Assembly (NCBI GenBank): GCA_028694545.1
Contig: JAQVKV010000078.1
Span: forward strand, 1 to 7,815
Reading direction: 5' to 3'
Source of the DNA: Zavarzinia sp.
GTDB taxonomy: Bacteria; Pseudomonadota; Alphaproteobacteria; Zavarziniales; Zavarziniaceae
Length of the DNA stretch: 7,815 nt
Shown in pieces: positions 1-7,793 of this stretch. The position numbers and the translations under genes were made by a program. Below the pieces are notes generated by a model that had not been told where the DNA came from, made no database searches, and saw only the letters and a program-made list of their open reading frames with translations. How positions within the stretch are numbered: the first letter of the stretch is position 1; each line of letters begins with the position of its first letter.

Positions 1-158
1 GGGTCGAGCACCTGGGCCGAATTGTAGCCTTCCCAGCACAGGATGTTCAGTTCCTTGTCCCGCGCCGCGAAGGCCGAGCGGGCCATCGACAGCGGTCCGC
101 CGGCCGCCAGCGCGCCCGCCGCCATGCCCTTCAATACCGATCGCCTCGAGAGATTCAT
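1..158 (-). CDS. ABC transporter substrate-binding protein, PotD-like, Tat-exported (5' part only)
   Basis: Only the first 52 codons are present; the gene continues past the left edge. The ATG at 158-156 is preceded by a purine-rich AAGGG (170-166) seven bases upstream. The N-terminus is a twin-arginine signal peptide: SRRSVLK at residues 4-10, an Ala/Gly-rich hydrophobic stretch (11-26), and a likely signal peptidase site after Ala-Phe-Ala (29-31). The mature start, with LNILCWEGYN at residues 37-46, resembles the first beta strand of PotD/PotF-family periplasmic spermidine/putrescine-binding proteins. By family knowledge it would capture a small solute, perhaps a polyamine, in the periplasm for an ABC importer whose other subunits would lie further left. 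The ligand cannot be read from so short a piece; other family-1 solute-binding proteins start similarly. It is divergent from the SDR gene and may share regulation with it. Confidence 0.8.
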   Translation of the reverse strand, partial: MNLSRRSVLKGMAAGALAAGGPLSMARSAFAARDKELNILCWEGYNSAQVLD

Positions 159-322
159 GACTCTGCCCTTTCGTTCGATGGGGGGTCGCGGATCGTCCGC
201 TGGTGTGTCGCAAATGTGGAACTTGTGACCGACTATGTTGGATCGTGAGGTGATCTTGAGGGCTTTACAACATTTTTTTTGCGGTGCACCCTTGGCGAAA
301 TTCCCACCCGATGGAGACAGGC
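159..322. promoter_or_regulatory. Divergent intergenic region between the transporter gene and the SDR gene
   Basis: These 164 bases separate two divergent starts and must hold both promoters if the genes are transcribed separately. Visible elements are a hyphenated palindrome GCGGA-TCG-TCCGC (188-200), a run of eight T (273-280), and a perfect 8-base palindrome GGTGCACC (283-290). The region is visibly more AT-rich than the flanking genes. I found no convincing -35/-10 pair on either strand, so no promoter is placed. The palindromes are short enough to arise by chance in GC-rich DNA; calling them operators is speculation. Confidence 0.5.
313..317 (+). promoter_or_regulatory. Ribosome binding site that fixes the SDR start
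   Basis: GGAGA lies six to seven bases before the ATG at 323. The two upstream in-frame candidates, GTG at 284 and ATG at 311, have no comparable purine tract at a suitable distance. The protein from 323 also begins a few residues before the first beta strand of the Rossmann fold, as is usual for classical SDRs. This supports 323 as the start. Confidence 0.6.
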
Positions 323-1096
323 ATGTTCGAATCTCTCGCCGGCAGCACGGTCATCGTCACGGGGGGCAGCAAGGGGATCGGCAAGGGCATCGCCGCCCGT
401 TTCGGCGCGGCGGGCTTCAATGTCCTGGTCGTCTCGCGCCACCTCGACGAGGCGGAGAAGACGGCGGCCGAGATCGGCCCCAAGGCCTCGGGCTTCGCCG
501 CCGACGTGTCCGACCTCGAGGCCTGCAAGGCGATGGCGGCGGCGGCACTCGATCGCTATGGCAGCATCGACGTGCTCTGCGCCAATGCCGGCATCTTCCC
601 CGCGGCCAAGCTCGACGTGATGACGACAGCGGATTTCGACCATGTCATCACCACCAACCTGCGCTCGACCTTCGCTAGTGTTTCCGCCGTGCTGCCCGCG
701 ATGAAGGCGAAGAAATGGGGCCGCATCGTCGTTACCTCGTCGATCACGGGGCCCATTACCGGCTATCCCGGCTGGGCGCATTACGGGGCGTCCAAGGCCG
801 GTCAGCTCGGTTTCATCCGCACGGCGGCGATTGAACTCGCCCCCTTCGGCATCACCATGAACGCGGTCATGCCCGGCAATATCAGGACCGAGGGACTGGA
901 TGGTCTCGGCGCCGATTACCTGGCCAAGATGGAAGGCTCGATCCCGCAGAAGCGCCTCGGCAGCGTCGCCGACATCGCCAATGCCGCGCTCTTCTTCGCG
1001 TCGAAGGAAGCGGCCTATATCACGGGCCAGAACATCGTCGTCGATGGCGGGCAGGTGCTGCCCGAATCCCTGATGGCGCTCGAGGAGATTGGCTGA
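323..1096 (+). CDS. SDR family NAD(P)-dependent oxidoreductase (FabG-like), substrate unknown
   Basis: A 257-residue classical short-chain dehydrogenase/reductase, a typical family length. The dinucleotide-binding motif TGGSKGIG is at residues 13-20, the adenine-contacting Asp-Val at 61-62, and the NAG motif at 88-90. The likely catalytic tetrad is Asn112, Ser140, Tyr154 and Lys158 (YGASK at 154-158). The C-terminal ITGQNIVVDGG (233-243) is the usual SDR end signature. Arg39 after the second beta strand, with Lys17 in the glycine loop, suggests a preference for NADP(H); this is inference. Such enzymes are often named 3-oxoacyl-ACP reductase by similarity, but no fatty-acid genes are nearby, so a sugar, polyol or other alcohol/ketone is equally possible. 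The start at 323 is chosen for its GGAG; starts at 311 or 284 would add 4 or 13 residues. The gene diverges from the transporter gene and converges on glgX with a 4-bp gap. It is probably cytosolic, with no signal peptide or membrane segment. Confidence 0.9.
   Translation: MFESLAGSTVIVTGGSKGIGKGIAARFGAAGFNVLVVSRHLDEAEKTAAEIGPKASGFAADVSDLEACKAMAAAALDRYGSIDVLCANAGIFPAAKLDVMTTADFDHVITTNLRSTFASVSAVLPAMKAKKWGRIVVTSSITGPITGYPGWAHYGASKAGQLGFIRTAAIELAPFGITMNAVMPGNIRTEGLDGLGADYLAKMEGSIPQKRLGSVADIANAALFFASKEAAYITGQNIVVDGGQVLPESLMALEEIG
1048..1064. repeat. Perfect 7-bp inverted repeat (hairpin) near the convergent gene ends
   Basis: CGGGCAG, a 3-base loop GTG, then CTGCCCG. It lies inside the last 50 bases of the SDR coding sequence, about 37 bases past the glgX stop on the minus strand. 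No T-tract follows on either strand, so it is not a standard intrinsic terminator. It might still slow polymerase or protect the 3' end of glg transcripts, or be a by-product of GC-rich coding sequence. Confidence 0.4.
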
Positions 1097-1100
1097 CCGT

Positions 1101-2888
1101 CTATTCCAGGATGACGCGGCGTCCAGGGCGGTCGATCGTCAGCGAATAGGCGGGGTGGGTTGCCCGGGCGTGCAAGCGCAGGCCGGCGGTCGCGGGGTCG
1201 TGCCATTTCGCTTCCGTCATGGGCGCGTCCGCAAGGTCGCGCCAGTCCGCTCCTTCCGGCAGGCGCTCGAAGGCGGACTGGCGTTCGGCGCGGCGCGCGG
1301 CGAGACGGGCGACATGGTCCTCCAGCGCGCGGTCCCGCGATGCCCATTGCAGCCAGAAGGGCGCGCCGTCCTGGGCGTAGGCATTGTTGTTGCCATACTG
1401 GCTGCGGCCGAATTCATCCCCCGCCGTCAGCATGATCGTGCCGGTCGAGGCGAAGAGCGTGCCGAGCAGGGCGCGCAGGTCGGCGGCGCGGCGCGCCCGT
1501 ACGGCGGGATCGTCGCAGGGGCCCTCGACGCCGTTGTTCCATGAGATACTGCCGGCCGGGCCGTCCCTGTTGTCCTCGCCATTGGCCTTGTTGTGGCGTT
1601 GCGCGTAGGCGACCGTGTCGGCCAGGGTGAAGCCGTCGTGGGCGGCGAGATAATTCACGCCACGACACTCACCGCCATAGAGGTCGGACGAGCCCGCCAG
1701 CCGCGTCGCCAGCACCCGGATGTCGCCGTCGCCACGCCAGAAGCGGCGGACGTCATCGCGGAAATGATCGTTCCATTCGAGCCAGGGCGACGGAAAGCGC
1801 CCGACACCATAGCCTCCGGGCCAGACGTCCCAGGGCTCGGCAATGAGCACGCGGCCGGCCAGCAGGGGATCGGCGGCGATCTCGGTGAAGATCGGCGCCC
1901 GCGCGTCGAAGTCGGGCGTCCGCGCCATGATGGTGGCGAGATCGAAACGGAAGCCGTCGACCCCGCAGTGGCGAACGAAATGGCGCAGCGTGGCCAGCGC
2001 CAGTTCGCGCACCGCCGGCTGTCCGAAATCGAGCGTATTGCCGCAGCCCGAATGATTGACGAGCTTGCCCGCCGCGTCGCGGGCATAGGCACGATCGTCC
2101 AGCCCGCGCAGGGACAGCACCCCGCCAGCAATATCGCTTTCCCCCGTATGGTTCAGGACGATGTCAAGGATGACGCCGATCCCCGCCGCGTGAAGGGCGG
2201 CGACCGTATCGCGCAATTCTCCCACGCCCCCCGGGCACAGGCCGGGGTCCAGCGCCATGGGCACGGCCGGGTTATAGCCCCAGTAATTGCGCAGGCCCAT
2301 CGGCGGCAGGTGGCGCTCGTCGATCCAGGCGACGATGGGCATCAGCTCGACGGCGGTGACCCGCAGCTTGCGGAAATGGGCGATCAGGGCGGGGTGGGCG
2401 AGCGCCGCCACCGTACCCCGCAGGGCTTCAGGCACGTCCTCGCGCAGCATCGAGAAACCGCGCACGTTCAGTTCGTAGATCAGCCCGCCGCGTCGGAACC
2501 GGGCCGGCGCCGGCGCTGGCACCACCCGCTCGGGCGGAACAAGGGCACGTGGTACCAGCGGCGCGGTATCGGTGCCGAAGTGGGCGAGGGCGGGATGTTG
2601 CGCGAAGCGCCGGTCCAGCTCTTCGGCATAGGGGTCGACCAGCAGCTTGGCCGGGTCGAACCAAAGGCCTTGCTCCGGTGCCCAGTCGCCATGGGCGCGA
2701 TAGCCATAGGCGCAACCGGAGAGATCGCCTGGCACTTCGGCGATCCAGCTTTCGCCCGTGCGGGTCATGGCGAGGCGGCTTTCCCGCCCGGCCTCGAACA
2801 GGCAGAGGTCGAGGGCCGCCGCGCGTGGGGCACGCACGGCGAAGCGGGTGGTGGCACCTTGGCGCGCCGCGCCGAGAGGAGCGGTCAC
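1101..2888 (-). CDS. glgX: Glycogen debranching enzyme GlgX (GH13 isoamylase type)
   Basis: Hydrolyses alpha-1,6 branch points, by family mainly the short stubs left when phosphorylase shortens glycogen chains; cytosolic. The preferred start is the GTG at 2888-2886, overlapping the glgA stop as GTGA, giving 595 residues that begin with the family-like PLGA. An upstream in-frame start at 2981 would add 31 residues of glgA-overlapping sequence without family character. Domains are an N-terminal CBM48-like beta domain (about 10-95), a GH13 barrel (about 135-500) and a C-terminal beta region. Conserved sites are DIVLNH (242-247), GFRFD (312-316, nucleophile Asp316), AEPWD (350-354, acid/base Glu351), AAHD (415-418, Asp418) and the isoamylase-type GNNNAYAQD (499-507). 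The protein stops soon after a PMTEAKW segment (556-562), so the C-terminal domain is shorter than in E. coli GlgX (about 657 residues). Only a weak GAAG precedes the GTG, consistent with coupling to glgA. It ends 4 bp from the convergent SDR stop. Confidence 0.94.
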   Translation of the reverse strand: MTAPLGAARQGATTRFAVRAPRAAALDLCLFEAGRESRLAMTRTGESWIAEVPGDLSGCAYGYRAHGDWAPEQGLWFDPAKLLVDPYAEELDRRFAQHPALAHFGTDTAPLVPRALVPPERVVPAPAPARFRRGGLIYELNVRGFSMLREDVPEALRGTVAALAHPALIAHFRKLRVTAVELMPIVAWIDERHLPPMGLRNYWGYNPAVPMALDPGLCPGGVGELRDTVAALHAAGIGVILDIVLNHTGESDIAGGVLSLRGLDDRAYARDAAGKLVNHSGCGNTLDFGQPAVRELALATLRHFVRHCGVDGFRFDLATIMARTPDFDARAPIFTEIAADPLLAGRVLIAEPWDVWPGGYGVGRFPSPWLEWNDHFRDDVRRFWRGDGDIRVLATRLAGSSDLYGGECRGVNYLAAHDGFTLADTVAYAQRHNKANGEDNRDGPAGSISWNNGVEGPCDDPAVRARRAADLRALLGTLFASTGTIMLTAGDEFGRSQYGNNNAYAQDGAPFWLQWASRDRALEDHVARLAARRAERQSAFERLPEGADWRDLADAPMTEAKWHDPATAGLRLHARATHPAYSLTIDRPGRRVILE

Positions 2889-4333
2889 GGCGCCAGCTTC
2901 GCGTAGAGATCGGCGTAGGCCCGGCCGCTCCGTGCCCAGGTAAAATCGCATTTCATGCTGTTGCGCTGAATCCGGCGCCAAAGTTCGGGCTGGCGATGGA
3001 GGGCGAGGGTGCGATTGATCGCAATGCGCAGCGGATGATAGCCGACGCCGTCGAATTGCACGCCGGTCGCGACATCGGCGGCCAGCGCGGCGACATTGGC
3101 ATCGATCACCGTATCGGCGAGGCCACCGGTCCGCGCCACCACCGGCACGCAGCCATAGGCCAGCGCATAGAGCTGGGTCAGGCCGCAGGGCTCGAAGCGC
3201 GACGGGATCAGAAGGGCATCGCCGCCCCCCTGCATCCGGTGCGACAGGGCCTCGTCGTAACCGAAGCGGACCCCGACCCGACCCGGATGGCGCGCCGCCG
3301 CCGCCCGGAAGCCGGCCTCGATCCCGGCGTCGCCGGCGCCAAGCAGGGCCAGTCGCCCGCCGGCGCCGACCAGATGGTCCACGACCTCGAGCAAGGCGTC
3401 CATGCCTTTCTGCCAGGTCAGGCGCGTGACCACGACGAACAGGGGGCCGTGGTCCGTCACCAGCCCGAATTCAGTCTCCAGCGCGCGCTTGTTCTCGATG
3501 CGGCGGGCAAGGGTACGGGCGCTGAAGCGGGCGGGCAGATGCGCATCCGTCTCCGGGTTCCACAGGGTACCGTCGATCCCGTTGAGAATGCCGTGCACCC
3601 GGTCCTGATGGGCGAGGATCACGCCCTCCAGCCCCATGCCGAAGCGCGGGTCCGTGATCTCGGCGGCATAGCTCGGGCTGACGGTGGTGATGGCGTCCGA
3701 CGCTTCGAGCCCGGCCTTCAGGTAGCCGGTGCCGCCGTAATATTCGACACCGTCGATCGCCCAGGCCCGGTCCGGCAGGCCGAGCTGGGGAAAGATGTCC
3801 GCCCCGAAGCGGCCCTGGAACGCCATGTTGTGGATTGTGGTGACGCGGGCCGGCGCGGGGGCCCGCCGGGGCGGGGCGAAGCGCAGATAGGCCGGGGCAA
3901 GGCCCGCCTGCCAGTCGTGGGCGTGCAGCACGTCGAAGGGCGGATAGCGGGTGCCCCCACCGGCGAGATCCGCCGCTGCCCGGGAAAGGGCGGCGAAGCG
4001 TCGCCAGTTGTCGTCCCAGTCGTAGCCCTGGGGCCCGGCATAGGGCCCGCCGTCGCGCGAGAAGAGATCCGGCGCGTCCAGCGCGATCAGGGGCAATCCG
4101 GCCACCGTGCCCGCCACCAGCCGCGCGGGTGCTCCCATCAGCGAGGGATAGACATGGATTACCATGCCGTCCACCAGGGCGCGCAGGACGGCGGGATAGC
4201 CCGGCACCATGGTGGTCACGGCGACGTCGTGGGGGGCGAGGGCACCGGGCAGGGCGCCCACCACGTCGGCGAGGCCGCCGGTCTTGACCAGCGGCACCGT
4301 TTCCGAGGCGACGGAGAGAACGCTGCGGGTCAT
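2885..4333 (-). CDS. glgA: Glycogen synthase GlgA (ADP-glucose, GT5)
   Basis: Transfers glucose from ADP-glucose to the non-reducing end of an alpha-1,4 glucan; cytosolic. The 482-residue product has the normal length for bacterial GlgA. Two Rossmann-like domains are recognisable. The N-terminal one carries the ADP-glucose motif [13 protein letters not shown] (17-29), HAHDWQ (137-142) and IHNMAFQG (167-174). The C-terminal one carries NGID (251-254), RLTWQKG (304-310, with the phosphate-contacting Arg304 and Lys309), [10 protein letters not shown] (378-387, Glu381) and RTGGLADTV (401-409). All expected catalytic residues are present. The ATG at 4333-4331 is chosen because it overlaps the glgC stop as ATGA and starts the protein exactly at the first beta strand. 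A start 12 codons further up (4369) would add only glgC-overlapping, non-family residues. There is no good ribosome binding site before 4333, so translation probably depends on ribosomes finishing glgC. The gene shares four bases with glgX downstream. Confidence 0.97.
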   Translation of the reverse strand: MTRSVLSVASETVPLVKTGGLADVVGALPGALAPHDVAVTTMVPGYPAVLRALVDGMVIHVYPSLMGAPARLVAGTVAGLPLIALDAPDLFSRDGGPYAGPQGYDWDDNWRRFAALSRAAADLAGGGTRYPPFDVLHAHDWQAGLAPAYLRFAPPRRAPAPARVTTIHNMAFQGRFGADIFPQLGLPDRAWAIDGVEYYGGTGYLKAGLEASDAITTVSPSYAAEITDPRFGMGLEGVILAHQDRVHGILNGIDGTLWNPETDAHLPARFSARTLARRIENKRALETEFGLVTDHGPLFVVVTRLTWQKGMDALLEVVDHLVGAGGRLALLGAGDAGIEAGFRAAAARHPGRVGVRFGYDEALSHRMQGGGDALLIPSRFEPCGLTQLYALAYGCVPVVARTGGLADTVIDANVAALAADVATGVQFDGVGYHPLRIAINRTLALHRQPELWRRIQRNSMKCDFTWARSGRAYADLYAKLAP

Positions 4334-5586
4334 GCCAGGCGCTCGATCATCTTCTTTGTGATGAGGCATACGCCACTGTCCGTGCGCCTGAAACGCCTGG
4401 CATCCAGGTCTGGATCCTCACCCACCACCAGGCCTTCCGGAATGCGCACGCCACTGTCGAGGATGACGCGGTTCAGCCGCGCCTGCCTGCCGATGTTGCA
4501 GTAGGGCAGGATCACCGCCTCGCGCACGCTGGAATAGCTGCCCATCTTGACCCCGGTGAAGAGCAGGCTGCGCCAGGCCGTGGCACCGGAGACGATGCAG
4601 TCGTTCGCGATCAGGGACGAGATGGCCATGCCGCGCCGTCCATTCTCGTCGTGGACGAATTTGGCGGGGGGCGCGACGATGGCGTCGGACCAGATCGGCC
4701 AGTCGCGGTCGTACATGTTCAGCTTGGGCACGACGTCCGTCAGGTCGAGATTGGCCTCGAAATAGGCATCCAGCGTGCCGACGTCGCGCCAATAGGCCTC
4801 GATTTCGTCGGCCGGGCGGATGCAGGAGGTGGTGAAGCGGTGCGCGACCGCCTTCCCGTGGCGGACGATATGGGGAATGATGTCGCCGCCGAAATCGCGG
4901 CCGGAGCCCGGGGTCTCGGCATCGCGCCGCAACTGATCGAACAGGAAGCCGGTGTCGAAGACATAGATGCCCATGGAAACCAGGGCATTGTCCGGATCGT
5001 CCGGAATGCCGGGCGGGTCCCGCGGCTTCTCGACGAAGTCGGTGATCCTGTCGTCGGTGTCGACCGTCATCACGCCGAAACCACTGGCATCGCGGCGCGG
5101 CACGGTGAGGCTGCCCACGGTCACGTCGGCGCCGGCCTCGACGTGCTGGCGCAGCATCAGCTCGTAATCCATCTTGTAGATGTGATCGCCCGCCAGGATC
5201 ACCATGTAGCGGGGCGCATGAGACTGGATGATGTCTATGTTCTGGTAGACGGCATCGGCCGTGCCCTCGTACCAGTGGCTGTCGTCCATGCGCTGCGAGG
5301 CGGGCAGGATGTCGAAGCTCTCGTTCCGCTCCGGACGCATGAAGTTCCAGGCGCGCTGCATGTGGCGGATCAGGGAGTGCGCCTTGTACTGGGTGGCGAC
5401 GCCGATGCGGCGGATGCCCGAATTGATCGCGTTGGACAGCGCGAAGTCGATGATCCGCGACATGCCGCCGAAATAGACCGCCGGCTTTGCCCGGTTGTCG
5501 GTCAGTTCCCTGAGGCGGCTGCCGCGCCCGCCCGCGAGGACATAGGCCATGGCATCGCGCGCCAGGGGGGATTGCCGGTGTTCCAT
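4330..5586 (-). CDS. glgC: Glucose-1-phosphate adenylyltransferase GlgC (ADP-glucose pyrophosphorylase)
   Basis: Makes ADP-glucose and pyrophosphate from ATP and glucose-1-phosphate, the committed and normally allosteric step of bacterial glycogen synthesis. At 418 residues it is full length, with an N-terminal nucleotidyltransferase domain (about 12-290) and a C-terminal left-handed beta-helix domain (about 310-415). Visible motifs are LAGGRGSRL (17-25), RAKPAV (32-37), WYEGTADAV (105-113), [10 protein letters not shown] (131-140, metal/catalytic Asp134), FVEKP (184-188, glucose-1-phosphate Lys187), SMGIYVF (204-210) and YWRDVGT (265-271, Asp268). It resembles the Agrobacterium enzyme closely (recalled sequence, not computed). 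Asn31 and Met42 stand where basic effector-site residues are expected, so the allosteric response may differ; catalysis should be intact. The ATG at 5586 overlaps the glgB TAA by one base and has a good AGGAG upstream. The protein ends [10 protein letters not shown], overlapping glgA by four bases. Confidence 0.98.
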   Translation of the reverse strand: MEHRQSPLARDAMAYVLAGGRGSRLRELTDNRAKPAVYFGGMSRIIDFALSNAINSGIRRIGVATQYKAHSLIRHMQRAWNFMRPERNESFDILPASQRMDDSHWYEGTADAVYQNIDIIQSHAPRYMVILAGDHIYKMDYELMLRQHVEAGADVTVGSLTVPRRDASGFGVMTVDTDDRITDFVEKPRDPPGIPDDPDNALVSMGIYVFDTGFLFDQLRRDAETPGSGRDFGGDIIPHIVRHGKAVAHRFTTSCIRPADEIEAYWRDVGTLDAYFEANLDLTDVVPKLNMYDRDWPIWSDAIVAPPAKFVHDENGRRGMAISSLIANDCIVSGATAWRSLLFTGVKMGSYSSVREAVILPYCNIGRQARLNRVILDSGVRIPEGLVVGEDPDLDARRFRRTDSGVCLITKKMIERLA

Positions 5587-7793
5587 TACGGGCTCTCTCC
5601 TGCTGTGGGTCGGGCGCCGTCCGTCGCCGGTGCGCGGACATGGGGCTGATACGCGAGCATGAGGGTGGAAAGGGGGGGCAGCACGACGCGGGCGAAACCC
5701 TCCGCCGTGGTCACCTGCCCCATGTTGCCGCCACCCGTACCGCCATAGACCTTGGCGTCGGTATTGAGCACTTCGTGCCAGGAGCCGTCGTGGGGCAGGG
5801 GCAGGCGGTAGGCGTCGTGGGTTACCGGCATCATGTTGCAGACGACGGCGACGGGGGGGGCGCCGGGCGCCATGCGCAACCAGGCGAAGACGGCATTCGT
5901 CGCATCATCAACCACCAGCCAGCGGAAGCCCTCGGTCGCACAATCGCCCGCATGGAGGGCCGGCGTTTCGCGATAGAGATGGTTGAGGTCGCGCACCAGT
6001 TTCCGCATGCCATCATGCGCCGGAGCATCCAGCAACTCCCAGTCGAGGGCGCGGGCCTCGCTCCATTCGCGGCGTTGGGCGAATTCCTGGCCCATGAACA
6101 ACAGTTTTTTGCCGGGGTAACCCCACATCAGCCCGAAATAGGCGCGCAGGCCGGAAAATTTCCAGGCATCGTCGCCGCTCATCCGCGTCAGCAGTGTTCC
6201 CTTGCCGTGCACCACTTCGTCATGGCTGAGGGGCAGCACGAAATTCTCGGAAAAAGCATAGGTCAGGCCGAAGGTGATGTCGTCGTGATGCCAGGGCCGA
6301 TGCACGGGATCGCGCGCCATGTAACGCAGGGTGTCGTGCATGAAACCCATGTTCCACTTGAAGCCGAAGCCGAGGCCGCCGCCTCGCGCGGGCGCGGTGA
6401 CGCCGGGCCAGGCCGTGCTCTCCTCGGCCATGGTCAGGAAGCCCGGGTGCTGATCCCCGACCGCCCCGTTCATGGCGCGGAGGAAGGCGGCGGCCTCCCA
6501 GTTCTCGCGTCCGCCTTCACGGTTCGGGATCCATTCGCCCGGCTTTCGCGAATAGTCGCGGTAAAGCATGGACGCGACGGCATCGACCCGCAGCCCGTCG
6601 ACATGGTAACGCTCGGCCCAGAACAGGGCATTGTTGACGAGAAAGGCGGCGACCTCTCGCCGGCCGAAATTGTAGATCGCCGTGTGCCAGTCGGGATGCA
6701 GACCCTGGCGCGGGTCCTCATGCTCGTAGAGCGCGGTACCGTCGAAGCGGGCAAGGCCGTGGGCATCGGTCGGGAAATGGGCCGGGACCCAGTCGATCAG
6801 CACCCCGACTCCGACGCGATGGGCGCCATCGACGAAACGGGCGAAGCCTGCCGGTGGGCCGAAGCGCGCGCTCGGGGCATAGAGGCCGGTGGTCTGGTAG
6901 CCCCAGCTCGGGTCGTAGGGATGTTCGGTGACGGGCAGGAATTCGATGTGGGTGAAGCCCATATCGACGACATAGGGGATCAGGCGGTCCGCCAGTTCGT
7001 CCCAGTCGAGAAAGCCGTCATCCTCGCCCCGTCGCCACGAACCGGCGTGAACCTCATAGATCGAGATCGGCACACGCCGGGTGTCGACGTGGGCCCAGTG
7101 AGCCTGATGCGCGGCGTCGCCCCAGTCCGGCTTGCCGGCCTCGGCGATCACGGAGGCGGTGCCCGGCCGCAGTTCGGCGGCAAAGGCGAAGGGATCGGCC
7201 TTCAGGGGCAGGGCGCGGCCGTCGGGGCCAAGGATATGGTATTTGTAGGCGTGTCCCGGTCCGATGTCGGGCAGGAAGATCTCCCAGACGCCGATGTCCT
7301 GGCGCTTGCGCATCGGGTGACGGCGGGGATCCCAGGCGTTGAAGTCCCCGACCACGGCGACCCGGCGTGCATTGGGCGCCCAGACCGCGAAGTGGCAACC
7401 CTTCACGCCCTGGTGTTCGAGGGCGTGGGCGCCCAGCTTGTCGAACAGGCGGAAATGGGTGCCTTCCGCGATCAGGAAATCATCCGTGGGGCCGAGGACG
7501 GGGCCAAAGGAATAGGGATCGGTGACCCACCATTCCCGTCCCTCCGCCCGGCAGCGATATCGGATCGGCCCGCCCGTATCGGCGAGCCAGCCCTCGAACA
7601 GGTCGGGTGCCGCGGCCAGCGTCAGCGGGCCGAGGGCGCGACCATCCATGTCGAAGGCCGTGACCGTCTCGGCGCCGGGAAGCAGGGCGCGGGCGAAGGT
7701 GCCCGCCGGGCCGGCATGGGGACCGAGCAGGGAGAAGGGATCGGCGTGGGTGCCCGCGAGCAGTGCCGTGATGGCGGATTTCGGCGGCTTCAA
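5586..7793 (-). CDS. glgB: 1,4-alpha-glucan branching enzyme GlgB (GH13)
   Basis: Cuts alpha-1,4 chains and re-attaches the piece through an alpha-1,6 bond, creating glycogen branches; cytosolic. From the TTG at 7793-7791 it has 735 residues, close to E. coli GlgB (728). Domains are an N1 domain (about 5-110, with [14 protein letters not shown]), a CBM48 domain (about 125-215, with [13 protein letters not shown]), the GH13 barrel (about 245-605) and a C-terminal beta domain (about 620-717). Catalytic signatures are DWVPAHFP (334-341), [12 protein letters not shown] (400-411, nucleophile Asp404), MAEES (455-459, acid/base Glu457) and LSHDE (522-526, Asp525). Their spacing equals that of E. coli D405/E458/D526. 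A Pro/Ala-rich tail of about 18 residues extends past the usual end. The start is uncertain: the frame stays open to the right edge with no other start codon in view. TTG is favoured because it overlaps a TGA as TTGA, like the other junctions, and gives a family-like N-terminal length. Confidence 0.95.
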   Translation of the reverse strand: MKPPKSAITALLAGTHADPFSLLGPHAGPAGTFARALLPGAETVTAFDMDGRALGPLTLAAAPDLFEGWLADTGGPIRYRCRAEGREWWVTDPYSFGPVLGPTDDFLIAEGTHFRLFDKLGAHALEHQGVKGCHFAVWAPNARRVAVVGDFNAWDPRRHPMRKRQDIGVWEIFLPDIGPGHAYKYHILGPDGRALPLKADPFAFAAELRPGTASVIAEAGKPDWGDAAHQAHWAHVDTRRVPISIYEVHAGSWRRGEDDGFLDWDELADRLIPYVVDMGFTHIEFLPVTEHPYDPSWGYQTTGLYAPSARFGPPAGFARFVDGAHRVGVGVLIDWVPAHFPTDAHGLARFDGTALYEHEDPRQGLHPDWHTAIYNFGRREVAAFLVNNALFWAERYHVDGLRVDAVASMLYRDYSRKPGEWIPNREGGRENWEAAAFLRAMNGAVGDQHPGFLTMAEESTAWPGVTAPARGGGLGFGFKWNMGFMHDTLRYMARDPVHRPWHHDDITFGLTYAFSENFVLPLSHDEVVHGKGTLLTRMSGDDAWKFSGLRAYFGLMWGYPGKKLLFMGQEFAQRREWSEARALDWELLDAPAHDGMRKLVRDLNHLYRETPALHAGDCATEGFRWLVVDDATNAVFAWLRMAPGAPPVAVVCNMMPVTHDAYRLPLPHDGSWHEVLNTDAKVYGGTGGGNMGQVTTAEGFARVVLPPLSTLMLAYQPHVRAPATDGARPTAGESP
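5597..5601 (-). promoter_or_regulatory. Ribosome binding site of glgC
   Basis: AGGAG (minus strand, 5601-5597), within AGGAGAGAG, lies ten bases before the glgC ATG and inside the last codons of glgB. It is the only strong Shine-Dalgarno sequence at the internal junctions of the operon, so glgC may be initiated independently while glgA and glgX rely on coupling. It also supports the ATG at 5586 over longer alternatives. Confidence 0.6.

Larger units (their letters stand above)
1101..7793 (-). other. Glycogen metabolism operon glgB-glgC-glgA-glgX
   Basis: Four minus-strand genes follow one another with no intergenic bases. glgB and glgC share one base (TAATG at 5588-5584), glgC and glgA share four (ATGA, 4333-4330), and glgA and glgX share four (GTGA, 2888-2885). 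There is no room for internal promoters outside coding sequence, so a single transcript with coupled translation is inferred. It combines ADP-glucose synthesis, chain elongation, branching and debranching. No glycogen phosphorylase or phosphoglucomutase lies within the window. The promoter must be to the right of 7815, or in the last bases of the window if glgB comes first. Confidence 0.88.

Noticed and set aside
43..228. Plus-strand 61-codon frame opposite the transporter gene start
   Set aside because: It is antisense to a clear Tat signal peptide and has no family character or good ribosome binding site.
265..290. TTACAA/TTGTAA near the T8 tract as a -35 or -10 element
   Set aside because: No partner hexamer of reasonable quality lies at 16-18 bp on either strand, so a promoter cannot be placed honestly.
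233..781. Minus-strand frame of 182 codons antisense to the SDR start
   Set aside because: Antisense shadow rich in Arg, Gly and His; the SDR motifs on the plus strand explain the region.
1048..1064. Intrinsic terminator for glgX or the SDR
   Set aside because: The stem is perfect but no T-tract follows on either strand, and it sits in coding sequence.
1593..2906. Plus-strand open frame of 437 codons antisense to glgX
   Set aside because: Same antisense artefact; GlgX on the other strand has every GH13 catalytic motif in order.
2549..4504. Plus-strand open frame of 651 codons antisense to all of glgA and parts of glgX and glgC
   Set aside because: It opposes clearly recognised enzymes, has low-complexity Arg/Gly/Ala/His-rich composition and no known fold. 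Long antisense frames are expected in high-GC coding DNA.
4418..5641. Minus-strand frame of 407 codons overlapping glgC in another frame
   Set aside because: Arg/His/Pro-rich frame-shifted reading of glgC; the true frame is unambiguous from conserved motifs.
4651..5649. Plus-strand open frame of 332 codons antisense to glgC
   Set aside because: Shadow of glgC; no recognisable motifs and composition typical of reversed GC-rich codons.
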